Counted from the stretch's first letter, positions 27,219 to 37,383 are shown. The stretch: 64,000 nucleotides of DNA from an uncultured Muribaculaceae bacterium (GCA_910587915.1 CAJUOB010000007.1:42069-106068), one strand, 5' to 3'. Notes: a model not told the origin generated them from the sequence alone. A program made the numbers and translations.

Positions 27219-28067
27219 ATGAGTCCAACATATATTTTATTGTTTACAGTGGCCGTGATGGGGTGCCTCGGTCTTATCGGTGCTCTCGTGCTGTATCTTA
27301 CGGCCAAAAAATTCAAGGTCGAGGAGGACCCTCGCATCGATACTGTCGAAGGTCTTCTTCCCGGAGCCAACTGCGGTGCCTGCGGTTGTAAGGGATGCCG
27401 GGATTTTGCATCCGAGTGTGTGAAGCGCGGAAAGCTCGACGGGCTGAATTGCCCGGGTGCCGGAGCCGACGGTATGTCCCGCATCGCGGCGGTGCTCGGT
27501 GTTGCCTCGGTAGAGACTATGCGTACGGTTGCTGTGCTGAAGTGCAATGGATCGTGCGCTGCCCGTCCGGCGGTCTACGATTACGATGGCGCGCGTTCAT
27601 GTGCGGTTATGGATGCCGTGGGATGTGGAACCGGAGGCTGTTCCTACGGCTGTCTGGGCTGTGGCGATTGTGTGTCGGTATGCCGCTTTGGCGCTCTCCA
27701 CATCGATGAGTCTACCGGACTTCCGGTGGTCGACAGCGACGCTTGCACAGGCTGCGGTGTCTGTGTGGGAGAATGTCCGAGGCATTTGATAGAGTTGCGT
27801 CCCGCCGGCCGTCGCGACCGTCGGGTGTGGGTAGCATGCTCCAGCCGTGATAAAGGGGCTGTGGCCAGAAAAATTTGTTCCGCCGCATGCATCGGTTGTG
27901 GCAAGTGTGCCAAGACATGTCCTTTCGGAGCCATCGACATCGCCGATAATCTATCGTATATAAATCCTGATACATGCAAAGCGTGCGGAAAGTGTGTAGA
28001 TGTATGTCCTACAGGCGCTATACTCTCGACATTTAAAGTAGAACCTAAACAACCGGCCCAGGTATGA
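27219..28067 (+). CDS. rnfB: Ion-translocating oxidoreductase complex subunit RnfB
   Basis: 282 residues. One N-terminal membrane helix is followed by the 4Fe-4S domain CGACGCKGCRDFA, further Cys groups in the middle region (CGTGGCSYGCLGCGDCVSVC), and ferredoxin-like clusters (CTGCGVCVGECP, CIGCGKCAKTCP, CKACGKCVDVCP). It is the electron-entry subunit of the Rnf complex, which couples ferredoxin:NAD+ oxidoreduction to ion pumping. It overlaps rnfC by 4 bp (ATGA). Confidence 0.95.
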   Translation: MSPTYILLFTVAVMGCLGLIGALVLYLTAKKFKVEEDPRIDTVEGLLPGANCGACGCKGCRDFASECVKRGKLDGLNCPGAGADGMSRIAAVLGVASVETMRTVAVLKCNGSCAARPAVYDYDGARSCAVMDAVGCGTGGCSYGCLGCGDCVSVCRFGALHIDESTGLPVVDSDACTGCGVCVGECPRHLIELRPAGRRDRRVWVACSSRDKGAVARKICSAACIGCGKCAKTCPFGAIDIADNLSYINPDTCKACGKCVDVCPTGAILSTFKVEPKQPAQV

Positions 28068-29386
28068 GGAATACTTTCAAGATAGGCGGCATCCATCCGT
28101 CAGCAAATAAAACGGCATCCCGTCGGCTTGAGCTCTTGCCATTGCCGAAAAAAGCTTATTTGCCGCTTTCTCAGCATATAGGTGCGCCGGCCACACCCAT
28201 AGTGGCTAAAGGCGATAAGGTGGTCCGAGGCCAGCTCATTGCAGAAAATTCGAGTTTTGTGTCAGCAGGATTGCATGCTCCTATATCGGGCACTGTTTCG
28301 GGCATCGAGAATGTTGTACTTCCATGGGGTAAGCCGTCGAAAGCTATTGTGATAACGGCATCCGACGATGAGCACAGTGCCGATACAGAAGCGCGCGAGG
28401 CATATTGGCGCGACATGATCCCGAGCGTATGCGACCGCACGTTGTCAGAACGGTTGTCGGGCGACGATATTCGTTCTGCCATTCTGCGTGCCGGTATCGT
28501 CGGTCTGGGTGGCGCTACATTTCCATCGCATGTGAAGCTTGCCGTAAAGCCTGAACAAAAAGCCGAGGTCTTAATTATAAACGGCTGTGAATGCGAGCCA
28601 TATCTCATGTGCGATGATGCGCTCATGTGCACTTATCCCGGTCGTATTGCAGAGGGCGTGGAGCTTATGCTTAAGGCTGCCGGAATACCGAAGGCAGTGA
28701 TTGCGATGGAGGATAATAAACCTGAGGCCGCTGCTGCTATTGGAGAGGCTTTAAAAGGCAATACATCCGTGAGCCTGAGAATATTGAAGACAAAGTATCC
28801 GCAGGGTGGCGAAAAGCAGCTTGTGGAAGCTGTCACCGGCCGTCGCATACCATCGGGAAAATTGCCGTTGTCGGTAGGTGCGGTGGTGAACAATGTTGCC
28901 ACGGCATTCGCCGTATGGCAAGCGGTTGCCACCTCACAGCCTTTGATCGAGCGTGTTGTCACCGTCACGGGCGATATTCCCGAGACGCAGCGCAAGAACT
29001 ATGTCGTAGCTTTGGGAACACCGTTGGCTGAGTTGCCCTTCACACTTCCGGCCGAGGCTCTTGCCATAGCCGGCGGTCCTATGATGGGGCGTTCGGCTGT
29101 ACGGCTCGATGCTCCGGTCATGAAAGGTACGTCGGGCCTCACCATACTGAGCCGGCCAAGTAAGCGCAAGGTAGAGGCGTGCATGCGTTGCGGCGCATGT
29201 GTTGATGCATGTCCCATGGGTCTCGAGCCATATTTGCTGTCGACCTATGGACGGCTTCGCATGTGGAGCGAGGCTGCCGGTGCCGATGTGCTCGACTGTC
29301 TGGAGTGTGGCGCATGCAGCTATTCGTGCCCGGCATCGCGTCCGTTGCTTGATTATATACGGGTCGCAAAACAGAGAGCAAAATGA
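28064..29386 (+). CDS. rnfC: Rnf complex subunit RnfC
   Basis: 440 residues. An N-terminal barrel-sandwich region (KGDKVVRGQLIAENSSFVSA) is followed by a NADH/FMN-binding Rossmann-like domain (INGCECEPYLMCDD, PQGGEKQLVEAVTGRRIP). Two C-terminal 4Fe-4S motifs are CMRCGACVDACP and CLECGACSYSCP. It carries the NADH site of the Rnf complex on the inner membrane. It sits in the conserved order B-C-D-G-E-A. Confidence 0.96.
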   Translation: MRNTFKIGGIHPSANKTASRRLELLPLPKKAYLPLSQHIGAPATPIVAKGDKVVRGQLIAENSSFVSAGLHAPISGTVSGIENVVLPWGKPSKAIVITASDDEHSADTEAREAYWRDMIPSVCDRTLSERLSGDDIRSAILRAGIVGLGGATFPSHVKLAVKPEQKAEVLIINGCECEPYLMCDDALMCTYPGRIAEGVELMLKAAGIPKAVIAMEDNKPEAAAAIGEALKGNTSVSLRILKTKYPQGGEKQLVEAVTGRRIPSGKLPLSVGAVVNNVATAFAVWQAVATSQPLIERVVTVTGDIPETQRKNYVVALGTPLAELPFTLPAEALAIAGGPMMGRSAVRLDAPVMKGTSGLTILSRPSKRKVEACMRCGACVDACPMGLEPYLLSTYGRLRMWSEAAGADVLDCLECGACSYSCPASRPLLDYIRVAKQRAK

Positions 29387-29392
29387 TAAGAT

Positions 29393-30355
29393 ATGAATGA
29401 GAAACTGATTTTTTCGACTACGCCACACATGCATACAGCCAGAACTGTACGCGGCTCGATGCTGCATGTGTTGCTCGCATTGCTTCCTGCGGTGTTCTGC
29501 TCCTTGTATTTCTTTGGAGTGCCTGCACTGATGGTGCTGTGTGTATCGGTGGCATCGTGTGTGGCGGTGGAATGGTTCGTGACTAAGTACATGCTGCGTC
29601 GCCAGGCTACAATCGGCGACTGCTCGGCGGTGCTCACCGGTGTTCTGCTTGCGTTGAATCTTCCGTCGAACCTTCCTTTGTGGATGGTGGCAGCGGGAGC
29701 GATTATGGCCATAGGCATTGCCAAGATGGCTTTCGGTGGTCTTGGATGCAACATATTCAATCCTGCATTGGTGGGCCGTGTGTTCCTGCTCATATCTTTT
29801 CCTGTAGCAATGACATCGTGGCCCTTGCCCGATGCAGCCTTCGGTAGTGCCGACGGTATGACTGGTGCGACTATTCTTTCTATGGTCAAATTAGGAAATA
29901 TGGAGCCGGCATCGATACCATCGTCCGATATGATATGGGGCTCGATGGGTGGCTCGATGGGCGAGGTGAGTGCAGCTGCGCTACTTCTCGGATTCGTATA
30001 CCTACTGGTGGTGCGTATCATAAAATGGCATATCCCCGTCGCTATTGTGGCAGGCCTGGCATTGGTCGACATTTTGGCTGGGTATCCTGTTGTGTTCGAT
30101 ATTTTCTCGGGTGGGCTCCTGCTTGGTGCCATCTTCATGGCTACCGACTATGCTACTTCGCCGATGACCGGTCGTGGCATGTTGCTCTACGGCCTCTTCA
30201 TAGGCATCATCACGGCATCTATTCGCCGGTGGGGTGCATATCCGGAAGGCATGTCGTTCGCCATCCTCATCATGAACGGATTTACTCCGCTGATCAACAG
30301 GTATATGCATCCACGCCGTTTCTCGCCCAAACAGAGAAAGGAGGTCATGGCATGA
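29393..30355 (+). CDS. rnfD: Rnf complex subunit RnfD
   Basis: 320-residue integral membrane protein with about ten helices. Residues around DGMTGATILSMVK form the (S/T)GAT motif that carries covalent FMN in RnfD proteins. FNPALVGRVFLL is a family signature. Its stop overlaps the rnfG start (ATGA). Confidence 0.95.
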   Translation: MNEKLIFSTTPHMHTARTVRGSMLHVLLALLPAVFCSLYFFGVPALMVLCVSVASCVAVEWFVTKYMLRRQATIGDCSAVLTGVLLALNLPSNLPLWMVAAGAIMAIGIAKMAFGGLGCNIFNPALVGRVFLLISFPVAMTSWPLPDAAFGSADGMTGATILSMVKLGNMEPASIPSSDMIWGSMGGSMGEVSAAALLLGFVYLLVVRIIKWHIPVAIVAGLALVDILAGYPVVFDIFSGGLLLGAIFMATDYATSPMTGRGMLLYGLFIGIITASIRRWGAYPEGMSFAILIMNGFTPLINRYMHPRRFSPKQRKEVMA

Positions 30356-30912
30356 AATCGACATTGCTCACCATGACCGCGAGTCTGTGTGGCCTTGCGC
30401 TTCTTGTGGGTGCGGCACTCGCAGGAGTAAATATACTCACCGAGAAGCCCATTGCCGAAGCTCAGGCTGAAGCTCGCCGTCAGGCTATTGCTGCCGTGCT
30501 GCCGGAGTTCGACAATAATCCTTCGGAAGAAGCAATTGTCACCCCCGACGGTCTCACTCTTTTCCCGGCTACCAAAAACGGAGAAGAAGTTGGAACAGCT
30601 GTGGAAACATACTCTGATAATGGCTTTTCGGGCCGGTTCACCATACTTGCCGGATTCGACCGCGATGGTCGTGTGACCGGATTCCGTGTATTGTCGCATT
30701 CCGAGACTCCGGGCCTCGGAGCAAAGATGGGCGAATGGTTCTCGGCCGAAGGTACATCGCACGATGTAACGGGCCATACACAGCCATTTACCCTTAAAAA
30801 CCATGGCGGCGATATCGATGCTATAACTGGAGCGACAATAACTTCACAGGCTTTTATGGAAGCGCTCAACCGTGCGGCCGAAGCTTGTGCCAATAAAAAT
30901 TCAGAGCCATGA
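30352..30912 (+). CDS. rnfG: Rnf complex subunit RnfG (FMN-binding)
   Basis: 186 residues from the ATG at 30352; the frame is open further upstream but overlaps rnfD. One N-terminal helix anchors a periplasmic FMN-binding domain. The flavinylation motif is DIDAITGATITSQAF, with covalent FMN expected on the second Thr of TGAT. HSETPGLGAKM is the other family signature. Overlaps neighbours by ATGA at both ends. Confidence 0.95.
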   Translation: MKSTLLTMTASLCGLALLVGAALAGVNILTEKPIAEAQAEARRQAIAAVLPEFDNNPSEEAIVTPDGLTLFPATKNGEEVGTAVETYSDNGFSGRFTILAGFDRDGRVTGFRVLSHSETPGLGAKMGEWFSAEGTSHDVTGHTQPFTLKNHGGDIDAITGATITSQAFMEALNRAAEACANKNSEP

Positions 30913-31496
30913 ATGCGTTAAGAATAATATTCGATGGTATCGTAAAGAAAAATCCGACCTTCGTGCTCATATTGGGCATGTGTCCTACATTGGGAACGAC
31001 GTCATCGGCAATCACCGGTATGTCGATGGGCCTTGCGACCCTGTTTGTGCTCATGTGCTCGAATATGGCGGTGTCGGCTATAAAGAGTATTGTGCCCGAT
31101 AAGGTGCGTATTCCTGTATATATAGTGGTGATAGCTTCGTTCGTAACCATCCTGCAGATGGTCATGCAGGCCTATCTGCCCTCGCTCTATGCCACATTGG
31201 GAATCTTCATACCCCTGATTGTGGTCAACTGCATTCTTCTGGGGCGTGCCGAGGCGTTCGCCTCTAAAAATGGAGTGTTCGCATCGCTGTGCGATGGTCT
31301 GGGTGTAGGCGTTGGCTTCACACTCGCATTGACTTTGTTGGGTAGTGTCCGGGAAATCCTCGGCACGGGGGCTGTGTTCGGATGCCAGCTTTATTCTGCC
31401 GACTATGGTGCTCTCCTGTTTGTGCTCGCTCCCGGTGCTTTTATTGTGCTCGGATTGCTTATCGCTTTGTTTAATCGACTGTATAACAACGAATAG
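30909..31496 (+). CDS. rnfE: Rnf complex subunit RnfE
   Basis: 195-residue membrane protein with six helices. The family signature near the start is GMCPTLGTTSSAITG, and another is NCILLGRAEAFAS. Paralogous to RnfA. It forms part of the membrane ion pathway and the membrane-embedded iron-sulfur site. Confidence 0.95.
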   Translation: MNALRIIFDGIVKKNPTFVLILGMCPTLGTTSSAITGMSMGLATLFVLMCSNMAVSAIKSIVPDKVRIPVYIVVIASFVTILQMVMQAYLPSLYATLGIFIPLIVVNCILLGRAEAFASKNGVFASLCDGLGVGVGFTLALTLLGSVREILGTGAVFGCQLYSADYGALLFVLAPGAFIVLGLLIALFNRLYNNE

Positions 31497-31498
31497 GT

Positions 31499-32080
31499 AT
31501 GCTTGAATATATCGCTGTAATATTCTCGGCCATACTGGTCAATAATATAGTATTCTCCCAATTCCTCGGCATCTGTCCATTCATCGGAGTATCGAAGAAT
31601 CTCGAGTCGGCTTTCGGCATGGGTATGGCCGTTACCTTCGTGATGGCGGTGGCTACTGCCGCTACGTGGCTCTTGCAGCACTATGTGCTTGTCCCATTGG
31701 GGATTGTCTATGTGCAGACAATTACTTTTATTCTTGTCATTGCCGTGCTGGTGCAGATGCTCGAGATAATGATGAAGAAAATATCGCCGTCGCTCTATGC
31801 TGCCCTTGGTGTGTTTCTGCCACTTATCACTACCAACTGCGCTGTGCTCGGTGTCGCCATTATCGTGGCTCAGAAGGATTTTGGGTTTGTATATTCAATC
31901 GTGTATGCTATCGCTACTGCTCTTGGATTCGCCCTTGCGCTCACCATATTTGCCGGCATCCGTACCCAGTTGGCACTTGCTGATGTGCCACGCTCGATGC
32001 GTGGTGTGCCCATCGCGTTGATTGTTGCCGGTATACTTGCCATGGCGTTCATGGGTTTCGCCGGCATAAAAATAGGTTGA
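31499..32080 (+). CDS. rnfA: Rnf complex subunit RnfA
   Basis: 193-residue membrane protein with six helices. Signatures are NNIVFSQFLGICPFIGVSK and LITTNCAVLGVAI, with Cys positions as in RnfA proteins that hold the membrane iron-sulfur centre together with RnfE. Last gene of the rnf set; a PorE-like gene follows after 35 bp. Confidence 0.95.
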   Translation: MLEYIAVIFSAILVNNIVFSQFLGICPFIGVSKNLESAFGMGMAVTFVMAVATAATWLLQHYVLVPLGIVYVQTITFILVIAVLVQMLEIMMKKISPSLYAALGVFLPLITTNCAVLGVAIIVAQKDFGFVYSIVYAIATALGFALALTIFAGIRTQLALADVPRSMRGVPIALIVAGILAMAFMGFAGIKIG

Positions 32081-32115
32081 CGGCAATAAAGGGCTTGCAG
32101 AGCCGTTTTTTCAGT

Positions 32116-34089
32116 ATGAACGTTCACAAAAAAATTGTAGCTGTAACTGCGCTGTGCATGAGCCTTTTCATGGGTGCATGCGGTGGTGCCAAACTCTCCA
32201 CTGCAAACGAGCAGATGGAGCGTGGGGAGTATTTCGATGCATCCAAGACCTACCGAAAGATATACAATAAGCTCACCAAACGCGAAGAACGCGAATTGCG
32301 TGGCGAAGTGGCTTTCAAGATGGCCGAGTGCCACAGGCGCCTTAACCAATATGCCCGCGCCGCAGCTGCATATCAGAATGCCATCCGCTATGGCTATGGC
32401 GATTCGACGCTTTATCTATCGCTCGCAAAGATGCAGCATGCCCAAGGCCAGTATGCCGCAGCGGTGAAGAACTATAGTGAGTATCTTGCATGGCCCCCTG
32501 GCGATGTATTGGCTCAGAATGGCTTGATTGGAGCCCGCATGGGACAGGAAAAAAAAGGCGCGACCCGCTATGTTGTGAAAAATGCGAAACTGTTCAACAG
32601 TCGCCGGGCCGACTATTCGCCCATGTATCTCGATCGGTCGCTCGACCAGATCTACTTCTCTTCGACCAGCGAGAAGTCGGCAGGTACCCGTAAGAGCGAG
32701 ATCACAGGTATGAAAAAGGGCGACATATGGTTTGCCACCAAAAACGAACGTGGAGAATGGAAGCGCCCGGAGCCTGTGGAAGGCGAGTTGAATACTGAGT
32801 TCGATGAAGGTACTCCGGCTTTCTCGCCCGATGGCTCTACCATGTATCTCAGCCGCGCCCGTCGGGAGCCCAACGCCAATACCGGTGTGGAGATTTACAC
32901 CTCGCAGCGTTCCGATGCGAAGTGGAGCGCTCCTGTCAAGTTCGATATAACCGCCGACACTCTGTCGACCTACGCCCATCCGGCGGTGTCGCCCGACGGT
33001 CAATGGCTTTATTTCTCCAGCAATATGCCCGGTGGCTCAGGTGGACTCGATATATGGCGCATAAACTTGAAAGAACGGGCCGGTTCGCTTGAGAATCTGG
33101 GCGAGTGGATCAATACTCCCGGCGATGAGATGTTCCCTACATTCCGGAGCGATTCGGTGTTCTATTTCTCCTCCAATGGCCATCCCGGATATGGTGGCCT
33201 TGACATTTTCAGGGCAGAGCAGACCCGCTCGGGTGGATGGAGTGTAACGAACATGGGTACGCCTGTAAACTCTGCATCCGATGACTTCGGCATGACTTTC
33301 GGAGAGGGCGAGAGCGGCTACTTCAGTTCCAACCGCGGTGATAATCGTGGGTATGACCATATTTTTTCGTTCGAATTGCCCGAACTGAAGATTCTGATCA
33401 GTGGTTGGGTCCTCGACCGCGATGAAGAACCGGTGCCGAATGCCGTGATACGCATAGTGGGCAACGATGGCTCCAACCAGAAGCAGGTAGCGCGTGCCGA
33501 CGGCTCCTTCTCATTCCCGCTCGATCGCGGTGTGAGTTATGTGATGCTCGCCGGAGCAAAAGGATATCTCAATGCCAAGCAGGAATTTACCAGTGATATC
33601 GCCGAGGAAGATGCCGAGTATGGTGTGGATTTCATACTTGCATCGATCACAAAACCGGTGGTGATCGATAATATATTCTACGATTTCGATAAGGCCACCC
33701 TGCGCCCGGAGTCGAAAGAAGCTCTCGATGAGATGGCCCAGGTGCTTCGCGATAATCCTAATGTGACTATCGAGATGGCCTCGCATACCGACCGCAAGGG
33801 CACCGATGAGTACAACATACGTCTTTCGTCGCGCCGTGCAAAGTCGGTAATCGACTATCTCATATCCGTGGGTATCGCGCCCGAGAGGTTGCAGAGTCAA
33901 GGGTATGGTGAATCGCGCCCCAAGACCATAACCAAGAAGCTTGCACGTGAATATCCGCAGTTCCAGGAAGGGCAGGTGCTCACCGAAGAATTCATACTCA
34001 CTCTTCCCGAAGCCGATCAGGAAGTTGCCGATCAGATTAACCGTCGCACCGAATTTCAGGTGCTGTCGATAGATTACCAGATGTTCTGA
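32116..34089 (+). CDS. PorE-like OmpA-family lipoprotein (TPR, PD40 propeller, CRD, OmpA-C)
   Basis: 657 residues from the ATG at 32116, chosen because it gives a lipoprotein signal (FMGAC); a TTG at 32077 overlaps rnfA. Domain order: TPR (about 30-140), WD40/PD40-like propeller (about 160-440; FSPDGSTMYLSR, VSPDGQWLYFSSNMPGG), carboxypeptidase-regulatory-like fold (about 440-530), and OmpA-like peptidoglycan-binding domain (about 530-657; EMASHTDRKGTDEYNIRLSSRRA). This order and length are those of PorE of the type IX secretion system. Homologues also occur in species without that system. It anchors the outer membrane to peptidoglycan. Confidence 0.88.
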   Translation: MNVHKKIVAVTALCMSLFMGACGGAKLSTANEQMERGEYFDASKTYRKIYNKLTKREERELRGEVAFKMAECHRRLNQYARAAAAYQNAIRYGYGDSTLYLSLAKMQHAQGQYAAAVKNYSEYLAWPPGDVLAQNGLIGARMGQEKKGATRYVVKNAKLFNSRRADYSPMYLDRSLDQIYFSSTSEKSAGTRKSEITGMKKGDIWFATKNERGEWKRPEPVEGELNTEFDEGTPAFSPDGSTMYLSRARREPNANTGVEIYTSQRSDAKWSAPVKFDITADTLSTYAHPAVSPDGQWLYFSSNMPGGSGGLDIWRINLKERAGSLENLGEWINTPGDEMFPTFRSDSVFYFSSNGHPGYGGLDIFRAEQTRSGGWSVTNMGTPVNSASDDFGMTFGEGESGYFSSNRGDNRGYDHIFSFELPELKILISGWVLDRDEEPVPNAVIRIVGNDGSNQKQVARADGSFSFPLDRGVSYVMLAGAKGYLNAKQEFTSDIAEEDAEYGVDFILASITKPVVIDNIFYDFDKATLRPESKEALDEMAQVLRDNPNVTIEMASHTDRKGTDEYNIRLSSRRAKSVIDYLISVGIAPERLQSQGYGESRPKTITKKLAREYPQFQEGQVLTEEFILTLPEADQEVADQINRRTEFQVLSIDYQMF

Positions 34090-34949
34090 TGAAATTCCGC
34101 ACAGAGTTGACATGCAGTCAAAGTGCATGGCAGATAAGCCACAGCGACCGCTTGCTGTTCATCGGGTCTTGCTTTTCCGATGAGATGGGCCGACGTCTCG
34201 CCGAGCGTGGTTTCGATATATCCGTCAACCCATTCGGACCTCTCTATAATCCTCTGTCGATAGCTAATTGTATCCATCGCTCGTTATCGCGGCAATACTA
34301 CACTTTGTCGGATCTCACTCCGGGTCCTCGGGGCTATCATTGCCTTGACTATGCCATGCGCTTCAGCGGAGAGGATGCCGATAGTGTGCTGGATGCCGTC
34401 AACAGCCGTCTGGATGATATGAGAGCCAGGATTGAGTCCGGTGCGATAGTTTTCATAACCCTTGGAACTGTGTTTGTGTATTTCCTCGCTGAAACGGGGC
34501 GCCCGGTTGGTAACTGTCACAAATTTCCGCCATCGACATTCATTCGGCGTCGCATAAGTATCGAGGAAGCACGGGAGGCACTCCATTCTGTTACCACGGC
34601 TCTCTATGCAGCCGGAGCATCGCAGGTGGTTTTCACAGTCAGTCCCATACGTCATCTTTCCGACGGATTCCACGAAAATACACTCAGCAAGGCGAGCTTG
34701 CATATGGCTGTCGACATGCTTGGTGAGTCTGTCGGTTATTTCCCATCGTACGAGATTGTGATGGACGATTTGCGCGACTACCGTGCATATGCCGACGATA
34801 TGGTGCACATAGCACCCAAGGCGGTCGATTATATATACGAGAAATTCGAAGAAGTCTTTTTTTCTACGGCAACAAGGCAGGAAGCCGCAGCTGCCCGCAA
34901 GCGGTTCCTGTCGTCGCAGCATCGACAAATATTGAATACAAATGAATAA
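34089..34949 (+). CDS. GSCFA domain protein
   Basis: 286 residues. The family-defining GSCFSDEMGRR motif is near the N-terminus, followed by NPFGPLYNPLS and a second block with TVSPIRHLSDGFHEN. GSCFA proteins resemble SGNH/GDSL hydrolases, with the Ser of GSCFS as likely nucleophile, but the substrate is unknown. The ATG shares its A with the upstream TGA. The 3' end overlaps murF-alr by 8 bp. The neighbours suggest a cell-wall context. Confidence 0.88.
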   Translation: MKFRTELTCSQSAWQISHSDRLLFIGSCFSDEMGRRLAERGFDISVNPFGPLYNPLSIANCIHRSLSRQYYTLSDLTPGPRGYHCLDYAMRFSGEDADSVLDAVNSRLDDMRARIESGAIVFITLGTVFVYFLAETGRPVGNCHKFPPSTFIRRRISIEEAREALHSVTTALYAAGASQVVFTVSPIRHLSDGFHENTLSKASLHMAVDMLGESVGYFPSYEIVMDDLRDYRAYADDMVHIAPKAVDYIYEKFEEVFFSTATRQEAAAARKRFLSSQHRQILNTNE

Positions 34950-37326
34950 TACTATAGAAGACATAGCGGTAGCTGTGTCGGCACATAAGCTTATAAATCC
35001 GGTTCATGGACGTACCGTCACCGAACTTGCTACGGATAGCCGTTCGGTAGTTGAGCCGGCAAAGACTCTTTTTGCGGCCTTGCGTACTCCGGTCGGCGAC
35101 GGTCATAAATATATCTCAGGTTTATATCAGGCCGGTGTCAGGTCTTTTCTTGTGGAAACCTTGCCAGATGTCATGGCTATGCCTGATGCTTCGTTTATAG
35201 TGGTCGATTCTGTTGTAAAGGCTTTAGGGCAACTTGCCACCGCACGGCTTGGATCTTTCGACGGTGGCATAATAGTCACCGGAAGTCATGGTAAAACTAC
35301 AGTTAAGGAACTGCTGTATAGGGCGCTTCTGCCTTATCGTGAAGTGCGCCGCAGCCCACGGAGCTGGAATTCTCAGGTGGGTGTGCCCTTGGCTGTATGG
35401 AATATGACGGAAAATGCTATGCCTGCGCTCATGGTTACCGAGGCCGGAATCGACGGTCCCGGACAAGGAGAGGCACTTGGCGCTATCCTGGGCTCTTCGC
35501 ATAGAGTGGCAGTGGTCACTCCCATCACCGATGAACACGACGAGGCTTTCGGCTCGCATGTGGCCAAGGTGAAGGAGAAACTGAAGATCATACAGGATTG
35601 CAGTACTATAATATATGCCGATACAGATCCGTGCCTGGCGGCTGAGATTGCTGCTCTTGTAGCATCGCATCCGGGTATTAAGGCCATACCGGTGCACGCC
35701 TCGCCTACGTCGGATATTTTCCACGCCTTGGTGCAAGCTGCAGTGGCAGCCATTGGTTTGCCTGTAGATGGAGTCGATGTATTGCAGAGGGTAGATACCC
35801 GTAGGGAAATTCAATCCGATTCGTTCGGCAATACTGTGATACGCGACCGTTTCACCCCCGATGCGGTATCGATGCGGCAAGCCCTTGATTTCATGCGTCG
35901 GCATGCAGGGTCAATGGAAAATTCCATCTTGATAGTCAGCGGATTGCTGCATGCTTGCTCCGATGAGGCCAAAGTCCGTGAATTATATCAGGCCGCTTTC
36001 GATACAGCCGGAGAGTATGGAGTCAAATCTATAATCTGCACCGCGGCAGAATGTGCCGGCATGAATTTCAGGGTATCCGACGGGGGCGAATTGACGCTGC
36101 GTCCGGGTGGTGAGGCCACATTGCTCGATGCATACTATTCAGGAAACCTTTGCCACGACAGCCGTATACTGATTTTTGGAACTGACACCGGTTTTGCTGA
36201 TGCCTTTACCAGCGCCGGTCATGAAACGGTGCTCGAGGTCGATCTGGATGCAGTGGTTCATAACTATAATTATTACCGTAGCCTTCTCCCTCAGGGCACA
36301 GGACTGGTGGGAATGGTAAAAGCCTCGGCTTATGGTATGGGCGCCATTGAGATCGGTCGCACATTGCAAAGCCAGGGGGCGGCATATCTCGCGGTTGCTG
36401 TCATTGAGGAGGCCATCGATCTTCGCGCAGCAGGCATTACTATGCCTATAATGGTTCTCAATCCTGTCACCAACCGCTACGCGGCCCTTTTTGCCCATAG
36501 GGTGGAGCCGGCAGTTTTCTCTATGGATGAACTTAAGAGACTGATAAGCGAAGCTCGTAGAGCCGGAGTGCAACAATGGCCTGTGCACATAAAACTTGAT
36601 ACCGGAATGCATCGTGTCGGTTTTCTGGACAGTCAACTCGACGAAATGATCGAATGCCTAAAGGGTCAGACCGAACTCAAAGTGGCATCGGTATTCTCAC
36701 ATCTTGCAACGGCCGATTGCCTCGACAAGGATGCATATACACATGCGCAGCTCGACGCTTTCTACAAAATGACAGACCGCATACATGCTGCCCTCGGCTA
36801 TGATTTCCGGCGTCATATATTGAACACTGCCGGTATGATGCGTTTTTCCGCCTGTGGCCCATATGAGATGGGGCGCCTGGGCATAGGGCTCTATGGAATA
36901 TCGCCTTTGCCGCCCGACAACAAGACGCCTCTTAAGCCCGTGGCAACCTTCCGGTCACGTATCGTGTCGATAAAACATTGGCCCGAAGGGACATCTGTGG
37001 GCTACGGATGCTGTGGAATGACCGAGCGGGCGAGTGTAATCGCTACCGTTCCTGTGGGTTATGCCGATGGCGTTAACCGTCATCTCGGCTGTGGTCGCGG
37101 CTCATTCCTTATCGGTGGTGTTCTATGTCCTACCATAGGCAATATATGCATGGACCAGTGTATGGTCGATGTCACTGATGTCGAAGGTGTGGCCGTTGGC
37201 GACAGTGTGGAGATATTTGGTTCGGGAGCTCCTGTCGAAAGGCTTGCGGAAGTTCTGGATACCATTCCCTACGAGCCGCTTACGTCAGTATCGCCACGCG
37301 TGCGGCGTGTATACTTCAAGCGTTGA
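34942..37326 (+). CDS. Bifunctional MurF (UDP-MurNAc-tripeptide:D-Ala-D-Ala ligase) / alanine racemase
   Basis: 794-residue fusion known from Bacteroidota. The MurF half (about 1-425) has ATP loop ITGSHGKTTVKELL and the ligase motif EAGIDGPGQGEA. The Alr half (about 430-794) carries the PLP-lysine motif MVKASAYGMGA and the C-terminal catalytic Tyr region SVGYGCCGM, with PVGYADGVNR. It makes D-alanine and attaches D-Ala-D-Ala to the cytoplasmic muropeptide precursor. Some canonical MurF residues may be altered, as is common in this fusion. Confidence 0.94.
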   Translation: MNNTIEDIAVAVSAHKLINPVHGRTVTELATDSRSVVEPAKTLFAALRTPVGDGHKYISGLYQAGVRSFLVETLPDVMAMPDASFIVVDSVVKALGQLATARLGSFDGGIIVTGSHGKTTVKELLYRALLPYREVRRSPRSWNSQVGVPLAVWNMTENAMPALMVTEAGIDGPGQGEALGAILGSSHRVAVVTPITDEHDEAFGSHVAKVKEKLKIIQDCSTIIYADTDPCLAAEIAALVASHPGIKAIPVHASPTSDIFHALVQAAVAAIGLPVDGVDVLQRVDTRREIQSDSFGNTVIRDRFTPDAVSMRQALDFMRRHAGSMENSILIVSGLLHACSDEAKVRELYQAAFDTAGEYGVKSIICTAAECAGMNFRVSDGGELTLRPGGEATLLDAYYSGNLCHDSRILIFGTDTGFADAFTSAGHETVLEVDLDAVVHNYNYYRSLLPQGTGLVGMVKASAYGMGAIEIGRTLQSQGAAYLAVAVIEEAIDLRAAGITMPIMVLNPVTNRYAALFAHRVEPAVFSMDELKRLISEARRAGVQQWPVHIKLDTGMHRVGFLDSQLDEMIECLKGQTELKVASVFSHLATADCLDKDAYTHAQLDAFYKMTDRIHAALGYDFRRHILNTAGMMRFSACGPYEMGRLGIGLYGISPLPPDNKTPLKPVATFRSRIVSIKHWPEGTSVGYGCCGMTERASVIATVPVGYADGVNRHLGCGRGSFLIGGVLCPTIGNICMDQCMVDVTDVEGVAVGDSVEIFGSGAPVERLAEVLDTIPYEPLTSVSPRVRRVYFKR

Positions 37327-37383
37327 TTTGTGGATATTGATGTAATTATTCCGTTTTGCATGCGTCTTATGAAATAAAAAGAT

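Noticed and set aside
29935..30351. Upstream extension of the RnfG frame by about 139 codons
   Set aside because: Lies entirely within rnfD; the ATGA overlap and the N-terminal membrane helix fix the RnfG start at 30352.
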